Notes under the pieces: generated by a model
The model's input: only the letters and a program-made list of their open reading frames with translations
Told to the model about the DNA's origin: nothing
Database searches by the model: none
Program-made: the position numbers and the translations under genes
Shown here: one piece after another, positions 15,574 to 24,881 of the stretch
Position numbering within the stretch: position 1 is the stretch's first letter
How the letters are laid out: each line of letters begins with the position of its first letter
NCBI RefSeq assembly: GCF_025567525.1
Contig: NZ_JAOQJY010000010.1
Location: forward strand, 1 to 64,000
Direction of reading: 5' to 3'
DNA: 64,000 nt
Source: Gallintestinimicrobium propionicum
GTDB taxonomy: Bacteria; Bacillota; Clostridia; Lachnospirales; Lachnospiraceae

Positions 15574-17448
15574 CTATCTCCCGCCGGCATCCCCAAACAA
15601 CTTTGCCTTGTGCTCCGGCGCATGCACCATCAGGTTATACCGTTCATTCCCGCATTTATAAAGGCATACGCCCCTCTGGGGATACCGGATCAGCTGATAT
15701 TCACACTCCTCCAGCTGCAGGGTATCCGTATAGAATTTTGCATCGATGCTCCCGGCATTGAACAAAAACTGATGGGTCGGGATTGAAAACAACGGCTTTG
15801 TATATTCCCGTATGCCGTCCAAATTAAAATCTTCCAGATTCTGGCTCGCAATGATCACGGCAGAATCCTTTTTCCTTACCCTCTTTGAAAAATTACGCAC
15901 ATATTCCACGGCGGTCAGGTTCGACAGAAACAGATAAAATTCATCCAGACTTGCCGCCGCATTTCCCTGTGTCAGCAGTTCATTGCTCATAAAGGAAAGC
16001 ACATTAAAAAGCAGCGCATCCTTTAAGCTCCTGCTTGCCTGCAAAAGTCCCTTTACCCCAAAGGTAATAAACCCGGAGTCTGTGATATTGGTATGCCCGT
16101 TAAAAAACTTACTTTCTGCCCCTATGCATATGGAATGCAGCCCCAACAGGATTCCCTGCAGCATTGCTGCCGTATAAATCTGTTTACCATTTTCATCAAA
16201 CCTTTTATATTCCTCTTCCATAAAACCATACAGGTCTGATAAAACAGGATAATCATAAGAGTTCATGCGGTCAAAATGGCTTCTGTCACTGATTCCCCAC
16301 TTGGCATAAAGCTTCTGTACCATGATCTCTATCACATCGAGCTCCCTGTCCGTAAAATCCTTATAGCTCCTAAAAAAATCCTTCAGGAAGCTGATATGCT
16401 GTGACAGGCGCGACCGGATGCGGAACGTCTGAGGTGCATCCGCATCCTCTAGCCCGCTGCTGTCATCCCATATTTTAGGCTCCAGCGGATTGATCAAAAA
16501 CTCGCCGCCCATCAGGTCGATAAAACATCCACCCAGATTTTTCGTAAGCTCTTCATATTCCATTTCAGGGTCAAGGGCGCATATCCGCATGCCCGCCTCC
16601 CGTAAATTTGTTAAGATGAGCTTCAGCAGATAACTTTTCCCTTGTCCGCTGTTTCCCAAAATCAGGATGTTTGCATTGGTCTTATCATCCGTGCGTCTGT
16701 TAAAATCCACGATCACATTGCTTCCAAACTTATCCTTCCCGACATAAAATCCATTCGGGTCCGTTTTTCCGGAATAATGGAACGGATAAAGGTTTGCCAC
16801 ACTGCTGGCGGGCAATACACGTTCAAACTGATCCCCGAATAGATTCCTCCCTGTCGGCATCACACACCGAAATCCCTGTTGCTGCCGCAAAAGCAGACGG
16901 TCCACATTTAACTTCGCACGTATCAGTTCTGTCAGTACCTCTGTCTGTAAAAGCCTAAAACGCTCCAGGTCATGGGCACACAGCTCCAGATAGACCGCCG
17001 TATGCAAAAGCGGCTCCCTGTTTCTGTGCATCTGCGCCACAATCGCCGTTACGTCCTGAAGGTTACTTTCTGCCAGCACAGTCTGCTGTAGATCGTTCGT
17101 GCTGCTCCGGTCCAACCGGTTTTTATTTACCGCGTTGCTGATGATCCTTTTTTCTTCCATCGCCGTAACATGACGGGTATAGATGTGGAGCGTTACGCCA
17201 TCCTTTTCCCCGAGATGGGACAGGATTGCCTGCTCATCCGTCGCAGTCGGGTATTCCCTGATCGCCCATACACAGCGATAAGTATTCCCGCATATAAAAT
17301 GGTCTGTTTCAAACCGGATCACTGACGGCGCAATCATATCCAGAAATTCCCGGATATGAGAATCTTCCCTGTTTTCCTCAAAATCTTTCTGATGTTTTTT
17401 CAACTTTCTGCCTCCATGACTGAAAAAATCCCGTCTGCCTTCCGGCAT
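15574..17448 (-). CDS. VirB4-like conjugation ATPase (CD1110/TraE family)
   Basis: This is the main ATPase of the type IV secretion channel. The Walker A motif GNSGQGKS is at residues 265-272, and the Walker B-like segment with SLDEFYLFLS lies in the last quarter. The N-terminal domain contains the WAIREYPT stretch typical of clostridial VirB4 proteins. At 624 residues it is of normal length. It follows, in transcription order, the VirB6-like and VirB3/PrgI-like genes and a 205-residue partner. Confidence 0.93.
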   Translation of the reverse strand: MPEGRRDFFSHGGRKLKKHQKDFEENREDSHIREFLDMIAPSVIRFETDHFICGNTYRCVWAIREYPTATDEQAILSHLGEKDGVTLHIYTRHVTAMEEKRIISNAVNKNRLDRSSTNDLQQTVLAESNLQDVTAIVAQMHRNREPLLHTAVYLELCAHDLERFRLLQTEVLTELIRAKLNVDRLLLRQQQGFRCVMPTGRNLFGDQFERVLPASSVANLYPFHYSGKTDPNGFYVGKDKFGSNVIVDFNRRTDDKTNANILILGNSGQGKSYLLKLILTNLREAGMRICALDPEMEYEELTKNLGGCFIDLMGGEFLINPLEPKIWDDSSGLEDADAPQTFRIRSRLSQHISFLKDFFRSYKDFTDRELDVIEIMVQKLYAKWGISDRSHFDRMNSYDYPVLSDLYGFMEEEYKRFDENGKQIYTAAMLQGILLGLHSICIGAESKFFNGHTNITDSGFITFGVKGLLQASRSLKDALLFNVLSFMSNELLTQGNAAASLDEFYLFLSNLTAVEYVRNFSKRVRKKDSAVIIASQNLEDFNLDGIREYTKPLFSIPTHQFLFNAGSIDAKFYTDTLQLEECEYQLIRYPQRGVCLYKCGNERYNLMVHAPEHKAKLFGDAGGR

Positions 17449-17489
17449 CCGGGATTCGATTTTTTCCTGTTATATAAGTTCCTGCCCTT

Positions 17490-18107
17490 TTAATCCTCCT
17501 GAATGATCCAACGCTCTCCGTCAAAATCTTCAAACTTTTCCGTTGTCACATTTTGCTCATAATATACGGCAAGAAGGCGCTTGATGTCCTCCCTTCCCGC
17601 CCTGCTGACAGAAAAGCCCTGTTCTTTCAGGGATTTTTCAATTCGTGACAGATAAGCCAGAGCCTCCCGCTCTTCTTCCTCCTTCAACCGGACGATGATT
17701 AAAAATTCCCTCGCTGTTGCCATCTGAACCTGTATCCGGTCAAGATGCTTCTGGTCTTTTTCCAGCAGGCTGCGCACCACAGGGTTTTGTTCCTCCTCCA
17801 TCCTCCTGCGTAAGAACAGTTTATTCTCTTCAAAGCTCTCCCTGCTGTTTAAGCATAACATCTCAACTTCCGCTACCCCTTTCAGCACCGTCATCAATGC
17901 ATATATCCGTCTCCCGATGCTCGCTTCTGACAGCACGGATAAATTTGCCGGTTTTATCAGAAAATACACCAGCGTCTCCTGACCGTATGTCACAAGTCCA
18001 TATTCCGTAAGTGCCTGTACACCGATCAGATGGCGCGTATCTGTCTCCTGCCTCCGCTTTCTTTCCCTTTTCCCTATATATCCGCTCACTCTGAACACCT
18101 CCTCCAT
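17490..18107 (-). CDS. Conserved conjugation protein of unknown function, upstream of virB4
   Basis: This 205-residue soluble, helical protein has no enzyme motif. A central segment (LFLRRRMEEEQNPVVRSLLEKDQKHLDRI) looks like a coiled coil, and the final part holds FSVSRAGREDIKRLLAVYYEQN, a pattern similar to the N-terminal domain of some VirB4/TraC ATPases. It overlaps the end of the PrgI/VirB3-like gene by 22 bp and precedes virB4, so it may be a split-off N-terminal module of that ATPase or its partner. That link is an inference. Confidence 0.7.
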   Translation of the reverse strand: MEEVFRVSGYIGKRERKRRQETDTRHLIGVQALTEYGLVTYGQETLVYFLIKPANLSVLSEASIGRRIYALMTVLKGVAEVEMLCLNSRESFEENKLFLRRRMEEEQNPVVRSLLEKDQKHLDRIQVQMATAREFLIIVRLKEEEEREALAYLSRIEKSLKEQGFSVSRAGREDIKRLLAVYYEQNVTTEKFEDFDGERWIIQED

Positions 18108-18352
18108 TCAAAGCTCTGCTGACGGATAAAGAAGAACTCACATGCATATCTGATAAAATCCAGAATGCTGGCATCCTCAAAACGGATCGTCAGAAACGCA
18201 TAAACTGCCGTCAGCACTGCCGGGAAAAAGATTCCCGCCTGTGTCAGCGCCAGCACCGACGCCACCGCGCAGACCCCTGTAATCCCAAGGTCTTTTAATT
18301 GCCAAAGCCACAGGGTAGCCCTTGACTTTAAATTATCAGGGTAAATATACAT
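18086..18352 (-). CDS. PrgI/VirB3-like small membrane protein
   Basis: The 88-residue protein has two hydrophobic segments between residues 20 and 60, then a short tail with the FFIRQQSFEW motif often seen in PrgI-family proteins. VirB3/PrgI proteins sit in the inner-membrane part of the conjugation channel and contact VirB4, whose gene lies two positions downstream. The start codon has ATTTACCC-rich DNA before it and no strong ribosome binding site. The methyltransferase gene ends 12 bp upstream. Confidence 0.78.
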   Translation of the reverse strand: MYIYPDNLKSRATLWLWQLKDLGITGVCAVASVLALTQAGIFFPAVLTAVYAFLTIRFEDASILDFIRYACEFFFIRQQSFEWRRCSE

Positions 18353-18364
18353 ATTTTTTTCTCC

Positions 18365-19588
18365 TCACACGCCTTCAAAATCTCCGTTTTCATCCAATTC
18401 TCTGTTTTTCTGCAAAAAGCAAGCGATCCGCCGCAGGACAAAGTCCACACAGGGAATCGCCACGCTATTTCCAAGGGCACGGTATCTCGCATTGTCAGAT
18501 GCCCCCGGAATATCCGTCCATCCATCCGGAAACCCCTGCAGCCGTTCGCACTCCAATGGTGTCAGGCGGCGCACCTGTTCTTTATTTTCTACAACGCACT
18601 TATCCCCATTGATATACTGGTTTCCTGCTCCCTTATAATCTGAATAAGTGAGCGTCCCGACTGTTTTCTGATAAGTTTCCTTCTCACAAAATACCGCATG
18701 ACGGTCCATACACGTCAGACTGTAGCTCACATCCGGCAGACACCCCAAGCCATTTCCCCCATTCTGCAACTGTCTGCCGATAATATTTCCCGTAATACAA
18801 TAGCTTCTGGGATTCATGGCACACTTCCTGTTTTCTTCTCCTGTCATCCTTCTATCCCCGCCTGTTTCTTCAGCGCCCAAAGAAGCTGCTCCGGGAGCTT
18901 CTTCCCCCTTGCTTTTACCCTTTCCAGTATCCCCCGGCACGCTTTCTGGCTCAAATAATATCTTTGGGGCGGTGAGTCCTCCAAAATCTGCCACAAGAAA
19001 GATTCGACGGCGACGCTGGGGGACTCCCCAGTATTGAGCGTCCAGCACTCGCCAAGCCACGCTGCATCGTTTTCCCAAAATGGCAGCCCCAGCAGATTCC
19101 CAGCGCCCGGTGTCAGGTCGAGGCACATCACAGGAACAGTCTGCGATCCGGATGATTTCCTGCAGGACCGCCCTGAAATCCTCCCCCGCCGCACTGCTGA
19201 ATGCTCCCGGCACATTTTCCCAGACCATATACCGAGGTCGTCTAAGGTCATCTGATATCCCTCTTGTACCATCTGCATCCCTCATCTCCTTTACGATCCG
19301 CACCTGTTCCATAAATAATCCTGACCGTTCTCCCGACAGCCCTTTTCTTTTCCCGGCTACGGACAAATCCTGACAGGGGCTGCCGCCGCAGATAATATCC
19401 ACAGGAGGGATATTTTTCCCGTCGACTCTCGTGATATCCCCTAAATGTTCTATTTCCGGGAAATGGATTTTTGTTACCCGGATTGGGAATGCCTCTACCT
19501 CGCTTGCCCAAACTGGCTTTATCCCATTATGGACAGCTGCCAGCGGAAATCCCCCGATCCCATCGAACAGACTCCCCAATGTCCACAT
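18365..19588 (-). CDS. C5-cytosine DNA methyltransferase carried by the element
   Basis: All key motifs are present: the SAM-binding motif I (LGSLFDGIGG, residues 4-13), the catalytic PCQ with Cys at 72 in GGSPCQDLSVAGKRKGL, ENVPG (motif VI), GVPQRRRRIFLVADF (motif VIII) and ALGNSVAIPCV (motif X). The 407-residue length is complete. No restriction endonuclease gene lies beside it, so it is an orphan enzyme, probably protecting the incoming element DNA from host restriction. The target sequence is set by the variable region and cannot be read directly. Confidence 0.94.
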   Translation of the reverse strand: MWTLGSLFDGIGGFPLAAVHNGIKPVWASEVEAFPIRVTKIHFPEIEHLGDITRVDGKNIPPVDIICGGSPCQDLSVAGKRKGLSGERSGLFMEQVRIVKEMRDADGTRGISDDLRRPRYMVWENVPGAFSSAAGEDFRAVLQEIIRIADCSCDVPRPDTGRWESAGAAILGKRCSVAWRVLDAQYWGVPQRRRRIFLVADFGGLTAPKILFEPESVPGDTGKGKSKGEEAPGAASLGAEETGGDRRMTGEENRKCAMNPRSYCITGNIIGRQLQNGGNGLGCLPDVSYSLTCMDRHAVFCEKETYQKTVGTLTYSDYKGAGNQYINGDKCVVENKEQVRRLTPLECERLQGFPDGWTDIPGASDNARYRALGNSVAIPCVDFVLRRIACFLQKNRELDENGDFEGV

Positions 19589-19599
19589 TCAGCTCCCCC

Positions 19600-20139
19600 T
19601 TATTCCAATTTCATCATCTGCTTTTTCTCAGCCCTCTGCATTCCTGCATTCCAAAACTGGATAGTATCCCCTTCCTTTTCCAAAAGCTCCTCCAGCCGCT
19701 TTATCAGATTTTCAACATGCCCCTGCCAGCCAATCCAGTTTTCTTCCTTCAGCCAGCCGTTCCACTGATATTCTTTGCTCCTTTCCCTGCTCCGTCTCAG
19801 CATATCTTTCAAATAGTTTCGGATTACCATGACCGTTTTCCGCTTTCCTTCAAACTGCGTTATTTTTGCAAAATTCATTTCTTTGCTTTTTTTATCGGAA
19901 CCTCCATATAATCTATACTGCTCCCCATCCAGATACGCCATAATGACCTCTGCCAACACCATTGGCTTTGTATGCACTTTCCCATCTTCGCACACATCCC
20001 CATAAGCATCCCAGCATTTGCTTCCCCCACTCAACTTCTCCAACTGCAAATGCCCGTCCTTTGGAAGTATCTTTTCCAGCTCGATTATAATATCCAGCCC
20101 TTCATCCGACTCTAAGGCTTTGATTCCCCAGCATCCCAT
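19600..20139 (-). CDS. DUF4259-like protein
   Basis: The preferred start is the ATG at 20139, 7 nt after GGAGG; a TTG six bases earlier overlaps that site. The product of about 179 residues begins MGCWGIKALESDEGLD, a pattern like the start of DUF4259-family proteins (MGxWGxxxxxxDxxLD). The remainder is hydrophilic and helical with many Lys, Glu and Trp. It sits between the methyltransferase and VirB6-like genes. Function unknown; it may be cargo inserted in the transfer operon. Confidence 0.72.
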   Translation of the reverse strand: MGCWGIKALESDEGLDIIIELEKILPKDGHLQLEKLSGGSKCWDAYGDVCEDGKVHTKPMVLAEVIMAYLDGEQYRLYGGSDKKSKEMNFAKITQFEGKRKTVMVIRNYLKDMLRRSRERSKEYQWNGWLKEENWIGWQGHVENLIKRLEELLEKEGDTIQFWNAGMQRAEKKQMMKLE

Positions 20140-20162
20140 TTCCAAACCTCCTGATATCGTTT

Positions 20163-21068
20163 TTATTTTACCGTGATTGCCTGCACCACAGACCGGGTCA
20201 GGTTTATCGCCCCCTGCGCCGCATAAAATGCCCCCGTTACATTAGCCCTCGTTGTTGTATCCAGCCCAAACTGCCCTGCGATCCGGGGGACTTCCCCTGC
20301 CGATAACATCAGCCCCATCCCCAACAGCGCATGGTCCTTTACTGCCATCAGCCCTGCCGTCAGGATCACTGCCTGCAAAAAAGCTGTCAGGCACAGCCCT
20401 ACCACCTGCTTGCACCAGCTGATAAATCCATCTGTATATCCCCGCGGGACACTGAACAGATAAAGGCTTCCAACAGAAATCTGGATGAGAAGGATGCCTC
20501 CCCTTTTTAAATTTGCAAAAAACACCTTTATGACCGCATATCCCATCAAGATCAAAAGGAATATCATTAAAATCGGGCTGTCTACTGCAGATATCCCGCC
20601 AAACACGCCCGACACAGCTGCTTCCTGCCAGGTCCCGGCATCCTTTAGCGAGGAAAGTATCCGCTGCGCCGCCTCCCCAAATGTCTCCCCGGAACCGCTC
20701 AGGCCACGCGTCAGACTTGCCTGCAGCGATACACACAGGCGGTACAGCTCCACCGGCACGGTCGAAAACAAGCTTGCCGCAAAAAAGCCCTTCAACGCAT
20801 TTACCCCAGTTTCCCGTATGCTCCCTCTTCCATTTTGATACTCTATCCCACACTCAAACCCTGCTACCACAAGACCTGTCACATACAAAGCCCATGCCAG
20901 ACAGGAAAAAAACATTACGATTGCCTGTACCCATTCCATTTCAAACAGGTCTGCCCCCATATTTCCCATCTGAGCAAAAAAGCTTCCCAAAAATCCTACG
21001 ATCTGTCCATAGACCCAGTCCGTAATCTGCCCCAGGACCGTGTCCGCAACAAAATCCCATATAAACAT
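20163..21068 (-). CDS. VirB6/TrbL-like polytopic conjugation protein
   Basis: The 301-residue protein has about six hydrophobic segments, for example around residues 50-72, 88-105, 165-185, 190-210 and 218-245. Polytopic proteins of this size located next to a small pilin-like protein and before VirB3/VirB4 genes correspond to VirB6/TrbL, the channel-forming inner component. The CD1107/TrbL-like family of clostridial elements shows the same layout. It follows the DUF3852-like gene by 24 bp. Confidence 0.82.
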   Translation of the reverse strand: MFIWDFVADTVLGQITDWVYGQIVGFLGSFFAQMGNMGADLFEMEWVQAIVMFFSCLAWALYVTGLVVAGFECGIEYQNGRGSIRETGVNALKGFFAASLFSTVPVELYRLCVSLQASLTRGLSGSGETFGEAAQRILSSLKDAGTWQEAAVSGVFGGISAVDSPILMIFLLILMGYAVIKVFFANLKRGGILLIQISVGSLYLFSVPRGYTDGFISWCKQVVGLCLTAFLQAVILTAGLMAVKDHALLGMGLMLSAGEVPRIAGQFGLDTTTRANVTGAFYAAQGAINLTRSVVQAITVK

Positions 21069-21092
21069 CTGCCGCTCCCCTGTCCCTTTTTA

Positions 21093-21431
21093 TCAGATTC
21101 CGAGTATCTTCCATACATACATCGGCGCAGTCAGCATCAGCACAAGACACACAAATAAGATAGCGGGCGGCGCCCAGTCAAACTGCCCGTGTTTGCGGTA
21201 ATCAAAATATGCTGTCCCCAGCTTCCCGAAAAAGAAAACTGCCAGGATCATATCTATCGCCGGGAACACCACGTTGTCCACCACAGTTTTTATCTGCCCT
21301 GCCGCACTGCTCCATGTTTCCTCGATCACGCCCGCCACATTTGCTTCCTTTGCACACACGGGGAACGCCATCATCCCTGCCGCCAGCATGACAGCCCCCA
21401 GTAAACACACGACTTTTTTTGTTTTCTGCAT
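21093..21431 (-). CDS. DUF3852-like small membrane protein, possible VirB2-type subunit
   Basis: The 112-residue protein starts with a signal peptide (cleavage probably after FPVCA, residue 27), followed by a short amphipathic stretch and two hydrophobic segments (about 56-75 and 88-108). This size and topology are those of VirB2-like conjugative pilins and of DUF3852 proteins in clostridial elements. It is placed directly before the VirB6-like gene, the usual VirB2 position. No direct motif proves pilin function. Confidence 0.78.
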   Translation of the reverse strand: MQKTKKVVCLLGAVMLAAGMMAFPVCAKEANVAGVIEETWSSAAGQIKTVVDNVVFPAIDMILAVFFFGKLGTAYFDYRKHGQFDWAPPAILFVCLVLMLTAPMYVWKILGI

Positions 21432-21450
21432 TTAAAATCTCCCTTCTTTT

Positions 21451-23157
21451 TCATCTCCACGGATTCTGGGGCGCGATATGCCAGTCTTCCCATAGGTTCC
21501 CCTGTATCTGCAAGGTATCCGTCAGATTCCTGGCAAGCATCCCCGCCGGAGTCCAACAATCCATCAGCCATGTATATGGCGTATAACTTCCATCCGGATA
21601 CCAGATTGGAGTAAAATGGGTCCTCCCCCTGTAAGTGCTGTAGCTGTTTTCAAAAAATTCATGGGTCATGCCATAGCCATCCCCCATGCGCTCTAATAAT
21701 CTCCAGAAGGTTTTATATCCGAATTCCGGGAAATAGGTGACTGCATTCTGCGCAGGGGTTACCGCATCCGGCTGGTCTGTCTGCACAGAAGTCATGACCC
21801 TTTCATGAAACCCGTATCCTGATTTCATCGTTTTCCCATTTGCAGTCGGGGATTTTTCATCCCCCCAAAGCTCCATAGATGCACTCAGGCTGGCAGAATG
21901 ACGTTCCAGCAAAAACTCCCACCAGCCTTCGTCAACCCAATATCCCTCTTCCTCTGCCTCCGGTGTCTCATGCCAGACCCATTCTGCCTTCCACCACGGC
22001 TTCCACACACTCCATCCTGTCGTTGTTGCTTCACTCCGATAAGGTATCTGCACAGCCTGAAAGCTATCGTTTCTATCGTCCGCATTCGGGTCCGGAGGGG
22101 GATTTTTCCCAAGCTCTGTAATCCTTGCCGTAATGATCCCTTTTTCTGCAGTTCCGCCTCCCTCTACCGTTACAGGGATTTCCATGACCTGCTCCTCTTT
22201 TGGCGTTGTCCATCGTACCCATGCCAGCTGTTCCTCCCCTTCCGGATAATAGACATTTTCTACCCTGTAATCACGCCCACCTATCTGAAATGTCACAGTT
22301 ACCGGATGCTCCGGGTCGCTCTGTCCCCCCTTGATCCGGACAGACGTGATGACTTCTGTATTTGTCCGGTATTCATAGTCATAGCTCGCTACTTCCGGTC
22401 CTTCCGGCAGGATATCCTGAAACCGGACAATCCCAAGCCCAAGGCTGCTTTTTATTTCTTCATCCGATACCGTCTGGTCCGTGCTCTTTCCCCACGCCGG
22501 ATATCCTAAATCCCCTGTTTCCAAAAACATGGACAGCGGAAGGTTTTTATGCGTAAAAGATACCATCCGCTTCCGCAGCCCGCCGCTTAGTTTCTCATCA
22601 TAAAGCGCAGCTTCCGTAGCGGTCGTTGCGATCATGCTCCCCTGAAAACGGTAATAACCGACCGGCTCTAAAAGCAGCTTATATCCCCCGCTTACCAACA
22701 CTTCAAAGTCCATCCCGGTCAAACCTGCGATACTCCTGATGACCTGTTCATCCGTAAAATAATTTTTGATCGCTTCGATATTGGCAGCACCATTGCTTTG
22801 AGAACTGATAATCTTAGGCAGTGCCTGCGCAGGGTTCACATATTCATAAGTGCCTGTATCCACTGACAGGGCAGTTCCTCCAGAATAAGAAAGTTTACAT
22901 ACCTTCCCGAAAGAGTAATCTATTTTCGGTTTTTTGTTTGTCAGGTCGACCGGCCTTGTGACCGGCTCCCTGCCCTCTGCCCGGACCACCGTCACACGCA
23001 CCCCGTCATTGCCCGGCGACCACACATTCTGGCTGCTCCCCTGCCCCATGCTTCCCCCGCCGCCGTCCACATTTCCATCCCCCACTGCCTTCACTGGAAT
23101 GGCACACAGCCAGCAACAAAGGAACACAGCACATAAAATCCTCCATTTTCCTTTCAC
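21451..23157 (-). CDS. Secreted element protein of unknown function
   Basis: The 568-residue protein has a Sec signal peptide (hydrophobic core CAVFLCCWLCAIPV, cleavage near residue 24) followed by a Gly-rich linker. The mature protein is mostly beta-rich, with a notable Trp cluster between residues 388 and 420 (several copies of Trp-x-x-Trp spacing). No transmembrane anchor or sorting signal ends the protein. It starts just after a strong terminator that closes the Tad gene set and precedes the VirB2-like gene, so it may be the first gene of the channel operon. An extracellular or envelope part of the transfer machine is likely. Confidence 0.78.
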   Translation of the reverse strand: MKGKWRILCAVFLCCWLCAIPVKAVGDGNVDGGGGSMGQGSSQNVWSPGNDGVRVTVVRAEGREPVTRPVDLTNKKPKIDYSFGKVCKLSYSGGTALSVDTGTYEYVNPAQALPKIISSQSNGAANIEAIKNYFTDEQVIRSIAGLTGMDFEVLVSGGYKLLLEPVGYYRFQGSMIATTATEAALYDEKLSGGLRKRMVSFTHKNLPLSMFLETGDLGYPAWGKSTDQTVSDEEIKSSLGLGIVRFQDILPEGPEVASYDYEYRTNTEVITSVRIKGGQSDPEHPVTVTFQIGGRDYRVENVYYPEGEEQLAWVRWTTPKEEQVMEIPVTVEGGGTAEKGIITARITELGKNPPPDPNADDRNDSFQAVQIPYRSEATTTGWSVWKPWWKAEWVWHETPEAEEEGYWVDEGWWEFLLERHSASLSASMELWGDEKSPTANGKTMKSGYGFHERVMTSVQTDQPDAVTPAQNAVTYFPEFGYKTFWRLLERMGDGYGMTHEFFENSYSTYRGRTHFTPIWYPDGSYTPYTWLMDCWTPAGMLARNLTDTLQIQGNLWEDWHIAPQNPWR

Positions 23158-23176
23158 CGCTTTCCTCCCATATACG

Positions 23177-23200
23177 AAAAAAACACCGCTCTATGCGGTG
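23177..23200 (-). terminator. Rho-independent terminator after the Tad gene set
   Basis: CACCGC (23200-23195) pairs with GCGGTG (23189-23184) on the minus strand, with a 5-nt loop, followed by seven T. It lies 17 bp beyond the stop of the 192-residue Tad-linked protein and 20 bp before the next gene, so some read-through must feed that gene or its promoter overlaps this structure. Confidence 0.8.
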
Positions 23201-23216
23201 CTTTTCCCCATGATGT

Positions 23217-23795
23217 TTAATCCATCACGCCTATCTTATTTCCGTTTTCATACATATCCTGCGCGACAGTTCCCGAGCTGCCGCCGCCCTCATTTTCCAC
23301 CCAGCCAAAGCCCGGTATAAAAATCTGTCCACCATCCGTGTCGCCCGCCTGAGGTTCCTCCTGCCCCGTTGTTTCCCCCGGTGCATTTTCTCCCGGCTGC
23401 TGATCCGGGTTTTTTAACGCCTCCTCCGGCACCTCCGGTTTTTTCACATCCAGCTGGATGCTTTGCACAGTGTCCTTCTCCTGTCCGTCATCCGCCCCAT
23501 TCTCCAAGCCATCCTGTGCTGTCTCTCCCGATTCGGTTTCCGATTCTGTTTCAGCCTGCAGGCTCTCCGGTTCTGTCTCCACTATCCCATCCCCGTTTTG
23601 CGCCCCTTGCCCTTTTTCTTCCTCCTGTTCCATATCCACCGTTATCTCTGTAACTTCCCCGGTTTCTGCCTCAAACCGTTCCTCCGGCACAGCTTCCGGC
23701 TTTAGCTGGAACCAGATTGCCACCAAAAGCCCTGCACACAATAAAATGCCTCCTAAAACCAGAAGATACCTTTTTGCCTTTTCTGTCAGTTTCAT
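23217..23795 (-). CDS. Membrane-anchored acidic protein (DUF6550-like)
   Basis: The start at 23795 has GGAGG about 8 nt upstream. The 192-residue product has one transmembrane segment near residues 11-30 and then a long, low-complexity outer part rich in Glu, Gln, Gly and Thr. It ends with a small folded-looking part that includes IFIPGFGWVENEGGG. Proteins of this shape, recalled as DUF6550, accompany Tad-like genes in clostridial elements. A role as a spacer or surface stalk fits the composition, but no function is known. Confidence 0.72.
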   Translation of the reverse strand: MKLTEKAKRYLLVLGGILLCAGLLVAIWFQLKPEAVPEERFEAETGEVTEITVDMEQEEEKGQGAQNGDGIVETEPESLQAETESETESGETAQDGLENGADDGQEKDTVQSIQLDVKKPEVPEEALKNPDQQPGENAPGETTGQEEPQAGDTDGGQIFIPGFGWVENEGGGSSGTVAQDMYENGNKIGVMD

Positions 23796-23870
23796 CTCTC
23801 TTCCTCCATATTTATCCATTGTTCCCCTGACCACAACATACTATAAACGGTCCGCAAAGTCTATCACTAC

Positions 23871-24467
23871 CTAAAAAACCTCCGTATATCCTGCCTGAAC
23901 TTTCAACTCCATCTCAAGCGGTAATAACATTTTCCCTAAAAAACGCACCGGGGCTTCCATCCGGATTATTCCCTCCGCTTCAAAACGCTGTGTCCCCGAC
24001 GGGTCTGATGGCGCAAACGGTGCATTCCGTATCGTAACTTCCAGCCCATCCAGCGCAAATTCTTCTGTCTGTCCATCCCCCATATATTTGAAACGCCTGC
24101 CGCCATCCAGCTGTGTCCCAAGTATTCTGTCCAGCTGTCCGTACACATCCCCCGTATCCAACGTTTCTTCCCAGGCATCCTCCCCAAAGGGCTGATAACT
24201 TCCGGAATATCCCTCCCGCACACCATGATAGACCCCTGCATAATTATCATTTACCACGGAGATGATCGCATCTTCCAATGCATCCCTTACTCCGACTGCA
24301 ATAATCTGGAGCCGGAAATACTCGCTGATTCCGCAAAAAATGACCAATAACGCCAACGTTACCGCTGCCGCCATCGGAACTCCTGAACCGCCCTTCCCCT
24401 TAAGGCATTCTATCGTCCTGCACACCAGTCCTCTTATCTTTTCTTTCCGTCCGCCTTTTATTTCCAA
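23871..24467 (-). CDS. TadE-like pseudopilin
   Basis: The 198-residue protein has a basic start, a hydrophobic helix at about residues 32-52 and a periplasm-type extracellular domain with alternating beta pattern, the shape of TadE/TadF pseudopilins. The start is a TTG at 24467 with GGAGG four nt upstream, overlapping the end of the previous gene by 10 bp. The stretch before the helix (GKGGSGVPM) lacks an acidic residue at the fifth place after the Gly, so cleavage by the prepilin peptidase is less certain than for its neighbours. Confidence 0.78.
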   Translation of the reverse strand: MEIKGGRKEKIRGLVCRTIECLKGKGGSGVPMAAAVTLALLVIFCGISEYFRLQIIAVGVRDALEDAIISVVNDNYAGVYHGVREGYSGSYQPFGEDAWEETLDTGDVYGQLDRILGTQLDGGRRFKYMGDGQTEEFALDGLEVTIRNAPFAPSDPSGTQRFEAEGIIRMEAPVRFLGKMLLPLEMELKVQAGYTEVF

Positions 24468-24865
24468 TACACCTCCGATTTCCCTGACGCCTCTGCCCGC
24501 AATGTGACCGGGAACGAACCAAATTTTCCAAACAGACCGATATTTGTTTCATAGGTGAGCGTTACGGACACATCCTTATTTAGCTGTATCCGCCCCTCCT
24601 GCGACCATGAGATATCCGGTTCCAGACCTGTTTTTTCAATCAGGCTTTCCTCCCGACGGTCGGTTTCTGCCCCCACCCGACCTGATATTTCCGCTTCCCG
24701 CACCAGCTCTGTAGCAAACACATCCAGCTGCTGTTTTTTTACAAACACCGGGAGTACCTGCACACACAGCGCCAGCACCAGCATCCCGCACAGGACCAGA
24801 ACGACCATATCCACATATCCTTCCCCGCTCCGGTCCCGCCACAGCCGTTTCCACCGTTTTCCCAT
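24458..24865 (-). CDS. TadE-like pseudopilin (DUF4320 family)
   Basis: The 135-residue protein has a short basic leader, then SGEGYVD at about residues 13-19 directly before a hydrophobic helix (20-40), and a beta-rich outer domain. The motif Gly-x-x-x-x-Asp before the helix resembles the prepilin cleavage site, in which an acidic residue stands five places after the cut. The same SGEGYVD is found in the small pilin-like protein at 30523-30786. It belongs to the family recalled as DUF4320. It follows tadC by 16 bp. Confidence 0.8.
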   Translation of the reverse strand: MGKRWKRLWRDRSGEGYVDMVVLVLCGMLVLALCVQVLPVFVKKQQLDVFATELVREAEISGRVGAETDRREESLIEKTGLEPDISWSQEGRIQLNKDVSVTLTYETNIGLFGKFGSFPVTLRAEASGKSEVYWK

Positions 24866-24881
24866 CTTTCCCCTTCTTTCT